Position numbers and translations under genes: made by a program. This document shows positions 7,134-10,758 of a DNA stretch of 10,758 bases, piece after piece. Numbering within the stretch: position 1 is the first letter of the stretch; every line of letters begins with the position of its first letter. Where the stretch lies: assembly GCA_016208845.1 (NCBI GenBank), contig JACQXH010000240.1:1-10758 (forward strand). The letters run 5' to 3'. Origin of the DNA: Nitrospirota bacterium (GTDB taxonomy: Bacteria > Nitrospirota > Thermodesulfovibrionia > UBA6902 > BMS3Bbin08). The notes below the pieces were generated by a model. The model did no database searches. It was not told the origin of the DNA and worked only from the letters and a program-made list of their open reading frames with translations.

Positions 7134-7932
7134 TAAAAGGCCTATCGGCATCTTTGATTCCGGTGTCGGCGGACTCACGGTCCTAAAAGAGGTCATAAAG
7201 AAGCTTCCGTCAGAAAATATTATATATCTTGGCGATACGGCGCGGGTCCCGTATGGGGCCAGGTCGCCAGAGATCATTATGAAATATTCATTGGAATGCG
7301 CACAGTTTCTTCTGTCAAGGGGGATCAAGCTCCTGGTTGTTGCATGTAATACCTCCTCCTCTATAAGCCTGCCCGGCCTTGCCCAGGATCTGCCCGTACC
7401 TGTTGTTGGAGTTGTCGAGCCCGGCGCACGGGCCGCAGTTGCAAAAAGCAGATCAAAAAAGATAGCTGTGATAGGCACTGAAACAACCATTAAAAGCGGC
7501 TCCTATAAAAGGGCCATTAAGGCCATCGATTATTCAATCGATGTTATGGGCCTTGCGTGTCCGTTATTTGTTCCACTTGTAGAAGAGGGCTGGATCAGGG
7601 GAAATATCGTGAGTCTAACAGCCCAAAAATATCTATCACCACTAAAAAAATTCGGCGCTGATGTGCTGATCCTCGGCTGCACACACTATCCAATAATAAA
7701 ACGCGTGATAAGGGAGGTTGCAGAAACCAACCTGATCGATTCTGCGGCAGAGACTGCCAAAGAGGTAAAATGCATACTTGAAGAGAGTAAAGTCCTGAGG
7801 CTCGATAACAGTAAGCCTGAGAGGGAATTTTTTGTTACAGACTCGCCAAAAAAATTCATTCAGATCGGGGAGATGTTTTTGGGCCAAAAGATATCAAATA
7901 TTTCAGGGATAAACGTAGGCGACCTGAAATAA
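7117..7932 (+). CDS. murI: Glutamate racemase
   Basis: Converts L-glutamate to D-glutamate for peptidoglycan precursors, in the cytoplasm. The 271-residue length is typical. Cofactor-free racemase motifs are intact: IGIFDSGVGGLTV (10-22, with the conserved Asp14-Ser15), YLGDTARVPYG (37-47), first catalytic Cys78 in ACNTSS, EPG near 101-103, PLVEEG (153-158), and second catalytic Cys188 in LGCTHYP. The start is TTG at 7117, with a G-rich ribosome site (GGGGG, 7106-7110) six bases upstream. It lies inside the GerMN gene's final 17 bases, and no nearer in-frame ATG precedes the conserved RPIGIFDSG. The overlap with GerMN suggests coupled expression with the wall amidase, a sensible pairing of wall synthesis and remodelling. 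Confidence 0.96.
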   Translation: MKTPSDKRPIGIFDSGVGGLTVLKEVIKKLPSENIIYLGDTARVPYGARSPEIIMKYSLECAQFLLSRGIKLLVVACNTSSSISLPGLAQDLPVPVVGVVEPGARAAVAKSRSKKIAVIGTETTIKSGSYKRAIKAIDYSIDVMGLACPLFVPLVEEGWIRGNIVSLTAQKYLSPLKKFGADVLILGCTHYPIIKRVIREVAETNLIDSAAETAKEVKCILEESKVLRLDNSKPEREFFVTDSPKKFIQIGEMFLGQKISNISGINVGDLK

Positions 7933-7938
7933 GGAAAG

Positions 7939-8006
7939 TGATGCAGGATACAGGATTCAAGACGCATGTTTTTTCACCTGAATCATGCATCGTGAATCTT
8001 GCATCA
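7939..8006. repeat. Inverted repeat built of GATNCAN heptads in the murI-rph gap
   Basis: The left arm (7939-7968) is four in-phase heptads: GATGCAG at 7940, GATACAG at 7947, GATTCAA at 7954 and GACGCAT at 7961. The right arm (7984-8006), read on the minus strand, gives GATGCAA, GATTCAC and GATGCAT (plus coordinates 7999-8005, 7992-7998 and 7985-7991). Aligned by hand, the two arms pair along 23 positions with three mismatches, after skipping one 7-base unit in the longer arm. The loop is 7969-7983, containing a run of T. The element sits between two co-oriented genes and would form a hairpin in the murI-rph transcript. The arms differ by exactly one heptad, which suggests unit gain or loss. 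Confidence 0.75.
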
Positions 8007-8062
8007 CAATGGTTATGTTCGAATCCTGGAATGCTTAAAAAAAATACGAGGAGGACCAAACT

Positions 8063-8782
8063 ATGCGTGCTGACGGCAGGTCTGCCGCTAAACCGCGGAA
8101 CATTAAGATAACGAGGAATTTTTTAAAACCTGCAGAGGGCTCTGTATTGATAGAGGTGGGTGACACAAAGGTGATCTGCACTGCCACAATTGAGAATAAG
8201 GTCCCTCAATTTCTCAAGGACCAGGACAGGGGATGGGTGACTGCCGAATACTCCATGCTGCCTCGAGCGACTCAGACCAGGACCTCGCGGGAATCTGTCA
8301 GCGGGAAAATAAGCGGCAGGACACATGAGATACAGCGGCTCATCGGAAGGGCCATGCGTTCTGTTGCAGACATGGAGGCATTAGGCGAAAGAACCATCTG
8401 GCTCGACTGTGATGTTATTCAGGCTGATGGAGGAACAAGGACAGCCTCTATAACAGGGGCCTTCGTTGCTCTCACAGATGCGGTAAGTTATGCCCTGAAA
8501 AATAAGATAATCAAAAAGAACCCGATCAGGGATTACGTTGCGGCAGTTAGCGTCGGCATAATCAATGGCGAACCCATGCTTGATCTCACATATGTCGAAG
8601 ACTCTGCGGCTGAGGTGGACATGAATGTTGTAATGACCGGGTCCGGAAAATTCATAGAGATACAAGGGACTGCAGAAACAAATCCCTTTGACAGCATAAT
8701 GCTCCAGAGGCTTCTGGACCTTGCCCGGTCAGGCATCAAAGAGATCATCGCGATTCAAAAAAACGCCCTGAATTCCGTATAA
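8063..8782 (+). CDS. rph: Ribonuclease PH (tRNA nucleotidyltransferase)
   Basis: Phosphate-dependent 3' exonuclease that trims tRNA precursors, acting as a hexamer in the cytoplasm. The 239-residue length fits the family. Conserved features: RADGR at the N-terminus, SMLPRAT (64-70), SGRTHEIQRLIGRA (84-97, with Arg86), DCDVIQADGGTRTASITGA (115-133, with Arg126; Arg86 and Arg126 match the phosphate-site arginines known in the Bacillus enzyme), and LDLTYVEDSAAEVDMNVVMTG near the C-terminus. The ATG has a strong GAGGAGG ribosome site eight bases upstream. It is last in the amidase-GerMN-murI-rph run, separated from murI by 130 bases that hold an inverted repeat. In many bacteria rph is followed by rdgB (dITP/XTP pyrophosphatase). 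Here it is followed by the convergent folD-like gene. Confidence 0.97.
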   Translation: MRADGRSAAKPRNIKITRNFLKPAEGSVLIEVGDTKVICTATIENKVPQFLKDQDRGWVTAEYSMLPRATQTRTSRESVSGKISGRTHEIQRLIGRAMRSVADMEALGERTIWLDCDVIQADGGTRTASITGAFVALTDAVSYALKNKIIKKNPIRDYVAAVSVGIINGEPMLDLTYVEDSAAEVDMNVVMTGSGKFIEIQGTAETNPFDSIMLQRLLDLARSGIKEIIAIQKNALNSV

Positions 8783-8864
8783 TCCGGAAAGCCCGTGTGA
8801 CACTCTCACCATGGACAAGTACGATCATCTGGTTTTGTGCTTCCCTAATCACTGTTGCAGCGGG

Positions 8865-9806
8865 CTAAGCCATTATCAGCGGATGCTTGAGGAACTGGTT
8901 GTTATGTGCCGAGCGCACTGTATTTTCAAGAAGCATGGCGATCGTCACAGGCCCAACGCCTCCGGACACTGGTGTAATAAGTGACGCTTTTTTCTCTACA
9001 GACTCCCAATCAACATCTCCTGCAATGGCGCCGTCATCAAGCACATTGATCCCGATATCAACGACCACTGCGCCATCCCGTATCATTTTCCCTGTAATAA
9101 GACCTCTTGTCCCGGTTGCCGAGCAGATTATGTCTGCCTGCTTTGTGAAATGTGACAGGTTTTGCGTTGCCTTGTGGCATACTGTGACCGTTGCTTCTTT
9201 GGCAAGAAGCATCAGGGAAAGGGGCTTGCCTACGGCAAGACTTTTCCCGATGACCACCGCGTGCTTGCCTTTTATTTTTACCCCGGAGTGCTCGAGAAGC
9301 CTGATCACTCCGAAAGGGGTACAGGGCAGAAAGCTGGAAAGGGCCGGCGAGTGCCCAGGCGAATAAAGAGACGCGTAATCTCCCCGCCTGAATATCTGAA
9401 AGGTGGACTCATCGGCAGCGAGCCGTCCTGCAGAAAGAGACCCGAGCCCGTCAATGTCCTTCTCGGGTATGATCTCATTGACTACTCTTCTGTAATTGAT
9501 CCTGCGGGGCAGGGGAAGAAGCACCAGCAGGCCGTTCATTCTTTCATCGCGGTTTATGGAGCCAACAATGTTAAGGATCTCGTTGATCGAGGCGGTTTCA
9601 GGAAGATAGTGTTCAAATGGCGTTATTCCGACCTTCTTGCACCCTGAGAGCGTGGCCTTGAGGTATTGCCGTGAGGCCAGATTATTGCCCACAAGCATAA
9701 GCCCAAGCCCCGCGTCTATCCCATACCTCTTCAGGGCCTTTACCTCTTTTTTAACCTTGCTCTTGATCATTTCGGAAAGCCTTCGCCCGTCCATTATTTC
9801 TGCCAT
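8865..9806 (-). CDS. folD: FolD-family methylenetetrahydrofolate dehydrogenase, cyclohydrolase site degenerate
   Basis: FolD normally oxidises 5,10-methylene-THF with NADP and then hydrolyses the product to 10-formyl-THF. This 313-residue homologue starts best at the ATG 9804-9806, with an AGGAGGAG ribosome site seven bases upstream. A GTG 30 bases earlier has no support. The fold is clear: MDGRRLS at the N-terminus, SRQYLKATLSGCKKVGI (45-61), LPLP (97-100), EKDIDG (115-120), nucleotide-binding VVIGKSLAVGKP (184-195) and the C-terminal GGVGPVT (282-288). Compared by eye with E. coli FolD, Tyr50 and Asp121 are kept (Tyr48, Asp119), but catalytic Lys54 is Thr52 and Gln98 is Leu96. About 23 extra residues lie between GRL (127-129) and CTP (162-164). 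The frame is intact. It may be a dehydrogenase-only enzyme, as in yeast Mtd1, or a paralogue with another role. Family certain, full FolD activity doubtful. Confidence 0.9.
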   Translation of the reverse strand: MAEIMDGRRLSEMIKSKVKKEVKALKRYGIDAGLGLMLVGNNLASRQYLKATLSGCKKVGITPFEHYLPETASINEILNIVGSINRDERMNGLLVLLPLPRRINYRRVVNEIIPEKDIDGLGSLSAGRLAADESTFQIFRRGDYASLYSPGHSPALSSFLPCTPFGVIRLLEHSGVKIKGKHAVVIGKSLAVGKPLSLMLLAKEATVTVCHKATQNLSHFTKQADIICSATGTRGLITGKMIRDGAVVVDIGINVLDDGAIAGDVDWESVEKKASLITPVSGGVGPVTIAMLLENTVRSAHNNQFLKHPLIMA

Positions 9807-9924
9807 GATATTACTCCTCCTGATGAGATTGTACACGGCTTTTGATCTTCAATCAAGCAGCAAATGTCCAGAGATAGCCGATCCCGCAGAAAGCAATTAA
9901 CCACTTCGACGTGACCCTTCGACA

Positions 9925-9957
9925 GGCCTGATCCTAATTGAAATGATCAGTAAGGCC
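9925..9957. other. Hairpin or operator-like inverted repeat in the folD-holin gap
   Basis: GGCCTGATC (9925-9933) can pair with GATCAG plus GGCC (9945-9957), with a small bulge, around an 11-base loop. The core is CTGATC / GATCAG. It lies between the divergent folD-like gene and the small membrane-protein gene, just upstream of the predicted promoter at 9978, so it could be a regulator binding site. There is no T-run for a terminator. The surrounding 247 bases also contain two copies of CTTCGAC (9904 and 9917). No coding frame stands out. Confidence 0.3.
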
Positions 9958-9977
9958 AGAGGGGTCTGCCCTTAAAA

Positions 9978-10005
9978 TTGACCAATGACAATGTTTTGAT
10001 ATACT
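9978..10005 (+). promoter_or_regulatory. Sigma70-like promoter for the YvlD/holin-like gene
   Basis: TTGACC (9978-9983) and TATACT (10000-10005) each match five of six consensus bases and are separated by 16 bases. A start near 10012 would give a short leader that includes the strong AGGAGGT ribosome site (10042-10048) before the ATG at 10054. Prediction from pattern only. Confidence 0.55.
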
Positions 10006-10053
10006 TTTACTAAAGGCAGGCCAATCCCGATATGCCCTGACAGGAGGTAACCG

Positions 10054-10431
10054 ATGAATATGCTGAAAAGATGGCTCATATCAAGTCTTTCCCTTTTTGC
10101 GGCCGCATGGATCGTTCCGGGGATTAGAGCGGAAGGCAATGCGCTGGCCGTCTATTTCGTGATGGCCGTTATCCTGGGGCTTATCAACCTGCTCGTGAAA
10201 CCGATACTCATACTGCTCTCCCTGCCTATTACCATTCTCACACTGGGTCTGTTCATACTTGTCGTCAATGCTGTCATGCTCTTGTTCGCCTCTGCCATAG
10301 CGGTTAAACTGTTCAATGTCGGTTTCTACGTTGAAGGGTTCTGGCCTGCATTCCTGGGCGCCCTTGTCGTAAGCGTTGTCTCGATGATATTGTCATCTCT
10401 TATGCGGACTGACTCAGACACTGGCAAATGA
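10054..10431 (+). CDS. Small four-helix membrane protein, YvlD / phage holin family IV-like
   Basis: A 125-residue integral membrane protein of the widespread YvlD-type family (Pfam Phage_holin_4_2). Hydrophobic segments lie at ~7-22, 30-48, 55-86 (probably one long or bent helix) and 96-117. The family-typical pieces are visible: LGLINLLVKPIL (41-52), LPITILTLGLFILVVNAVML (57-76) and the GFYVEGFWPAFLGALVVS stretch (90-107). The cytoplasmic tail is short and polar. Despite the holin name, chromosomal members are usually not phage genes. Their role is unknown and may relate to the envelope, and there are no phage genes nearby here. The ATG has a strong AGGAGGT ribosome site five bases upstream and a predicted promoter at 9978-10005. 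It stands alone between a divergent folD-like gene and a non-coding right end. Confidence 0.9.
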   Translation: MNMLKRWLISSLSLFAAAWIVPGIRAEGNALAVYFVMAVILGLINLLVKPILILLSLPITILTLGLFILVVNAVMLLFASAIAVKLFNVGFYVEGFWPAFLGALVVSVVSMILSSLMRTDSDTGK

Positions 10432-10443
10432 ATTCCGATGTAT

Positions 10444-10471
10444 TTGCTTTCTTCAGCAGACTTGGTATAAT
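10444..10471 (+). promoter_or_regulatory. Extended -10 promoter-like site before the structured right end
   Basis: A perfect TATAAT lies at 10466-10471, preceded by TGG (an extended -10 TGN element). The -35 match is poor (TTGCTT, 10444-10449, 16-base spacer), which extended -10 promoters tolerate. A start near 10478 would transcribe the hairpins that follow. There is no open frame of meaningful length downstream inside the window, so the product would be an RNA or the leader of a gene beyond the edge. Confidence 0.45.
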
Positions 10472-10490
10472 TAAATTATAGTTAAAGCAT

Positions 10491-10512
10491 AAAAACAGCC
10501 TGTACGCAGGCT
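10491..10512 (-). terminator. Intrinsic terminator read on the minus strand
   Basis: On the minus strand a perfect 6-bp stem (AGCCTG, loop CGTA, CAGGCT; plus positions 10497-10512) is followed by G and then five T (plus A-run 10491-10495). This is a short but classic intrinsic terminator for transcription entering from the right. On the plus strand the same hairpin lacks a T-run. Confidence 0.6.
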
Positions 10513-10546
10513 AACTGCAACATCAATCCTTGACGCATCAGACGTC

Positions 10547-10575
10547 AAAAGAGGCCAGGAAGGCAATGGCCTCTT
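10547..10575 (-). terminator. Second minus-strand terminator-like hairpin
   Basis: AAGAGGCCA (10549-10557) and TGGCCTCTT (10567-10575) form a perfect 9-bp stem with a 9-base loop. Read on the minus strand, the stem ends in a run of four T (plus A-run 10547-10550). With the hairpin at 10491-10512 this makes two terminator-like structures in tandem. Read on the plus strand it is instead a stable internal stem of the putative RNA. Confidence 0.4.
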
Positions 10576-10758
10576 CATCAGTTGTCCACGAGGGTCACCA
10601 CGGATAAGGCAGACCACTTTCCTTGAATGCATATGCAGGGCTTCGCATATCTCCGCTTTTTAGCGCGGGAGATGTAAACGGATACCCATATGACGACATT
10701 ACAAAACTTTTTTATCTTAAATTTCTTCAGCCGGGGACAAGATCAGGTCGCCCAATAC

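Larger units (their letters stand above)
10432..10758. other. 327-base right end without a recognised gene; hairpin-rich
   Basis: No frame here gives a convincing protein. Besides the promoter-like and terminator-like sites listed separately, I see TTGACG/CGTCAA (10530-10535 with 10543-10548), ATATGC/GCATAT (10631-10636 with 10645-10650) and the competing stem ATCTCC/GGAGAT (10649-10654 with 10668-10673). A minus-strand frame closes with TAA at 10717-10719 after 13 residues from the edge, and could be the end of a gene lying to the right. The two tandem minus-strand terminators would fit that reading. The other reading is a plus-strand structured RNA or leader starting near 10478. I could not match the region to a riboswitch or housekeeping RNA that I know. 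Confidence 0.45.

Noticed and set aside
8783..8864. Terminator shared by the convergent rph and folD-like genes
   Set aside because: The only matching ends (GCCCG near 8791 and CGGGC at 8861) are about 65 bases apart and there is no T-run, so it is not a convincing terminator.
9807..9836. GTG start ten codons upstream for the FolD homologue
   Set aside because: The strong AGGAGGAG site lies inside this extension and points to the ATG at 9804-9806. Homologues also begin there.
10054..10431. Prophage remnant because of the holin family name
   Set aside because: There are no phage genes, integrase or attachment-like repeats nearby, and chromosomal YvlD-type proteins are common and not phage-borne.
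10538..10699. Minus-strand small frame of 34 residues that continues 18 more residues past an in-frame TGA, suggesting readthrough or a TGA-coded residue
   Set aside because: There is no ribosome site and no conserved motif, and the same DNA forms terminator-like hairpins. A chance open stretch is the simpler explanation.
10717..10758. Possible C-terminus of a minus-strand gene entering from the right (13 residues then TAA)
   Set aside because: It is too short to support, and another minus-strand frame and the plus strand are also open here. It is mentioned in the region entry only.
1..10758. CRISPR array, insertion sequence, tRNA or rRNA
   Set aside because: I saw no regularly spaced identical repeats, transposase motifs, tRNA-like cloverleaf or rRNA core sequences on either strand. 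The intergenic repeats are degenerate words with no unique spacers.

Overview
The window is bacterial, moderate in GC, and densely packed with housekeeping genes. It holds two back-to-back operons, a divergent folD-type gene and a small membrane-protein gene. The content suggests an envelope-bearing, probably anaerobic bacterium of the Nitrospirota or Desulfobacterota type: a purH-purD-purE cluster, an AMIN-type periplasmic amidase followed by a GerMN protein, murI and rph, a PleD-like diguanylate cyclase and frequent TTG starts. This placement is inference from gene order and style, because no rRNA or other taxonomic marker is present.

Layout. Bases 1-663 (+) carry the 3' part of a receiver-GGDEF response regulator. 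It converges on a minus-strand purine operon, transcribed purH (5192 to 3633), purD (3440 to 2166), purE (2084 to 1590), then a secreted lectin-like protein of unknown function (1463 to 690). A 416-base intergenic stretch separates this from a plus-strand envelope operon: N-acetylmuramoyl-L-alanine amidase (5609-6577), a GerMN-domain membrane protein (6555-7133), glutamate racemase murI (7117-7932) and RNase PH (8063-8782). The first three genes overlap end to start and are probably translationally coupled. A FolD homologue (9806 to 8865) converges on rph. A four-helix YvlD/holin-IV-like gene (10054-10431) follows behind a good sigma70-like promoter. The last 327 bases hold no recognised gene, but they do hold a promoter-like site, several hairpins and two minus-strand terminator-like structures.

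How the genes work together. PurE, PurD and PurH supply an early-middle step, the glycinamide step and the last two steps of IMP synthesis. PurH uses 10-formyl-tetrahydrofolate, the cofactor that FolD normally helps to make. MurI makes D-glutamate for peptidoglycan and the amidase cleaves peptidoglycan, so the plus operon is largely about the cell wall.

Most notable points. (1) The FolD homologue lacks two of the catalytic residues of the bifunctional enzyme (the Lys and Gln of the cyclohydrolase site are Thr and Leu) and carries an insertion of about 23 residues, so it may be dehydrogenase-only or repurposed. (2) All three gaps of the purine operon and the murI-rph gap contain degenerate tandem words of 7 (in one case 8) bases, mostly arranged as long inverted repeats. 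One of these contains the purD stop codon. (3) The right end may encode a structured RNA or mark the end of a minus-strand transcript.
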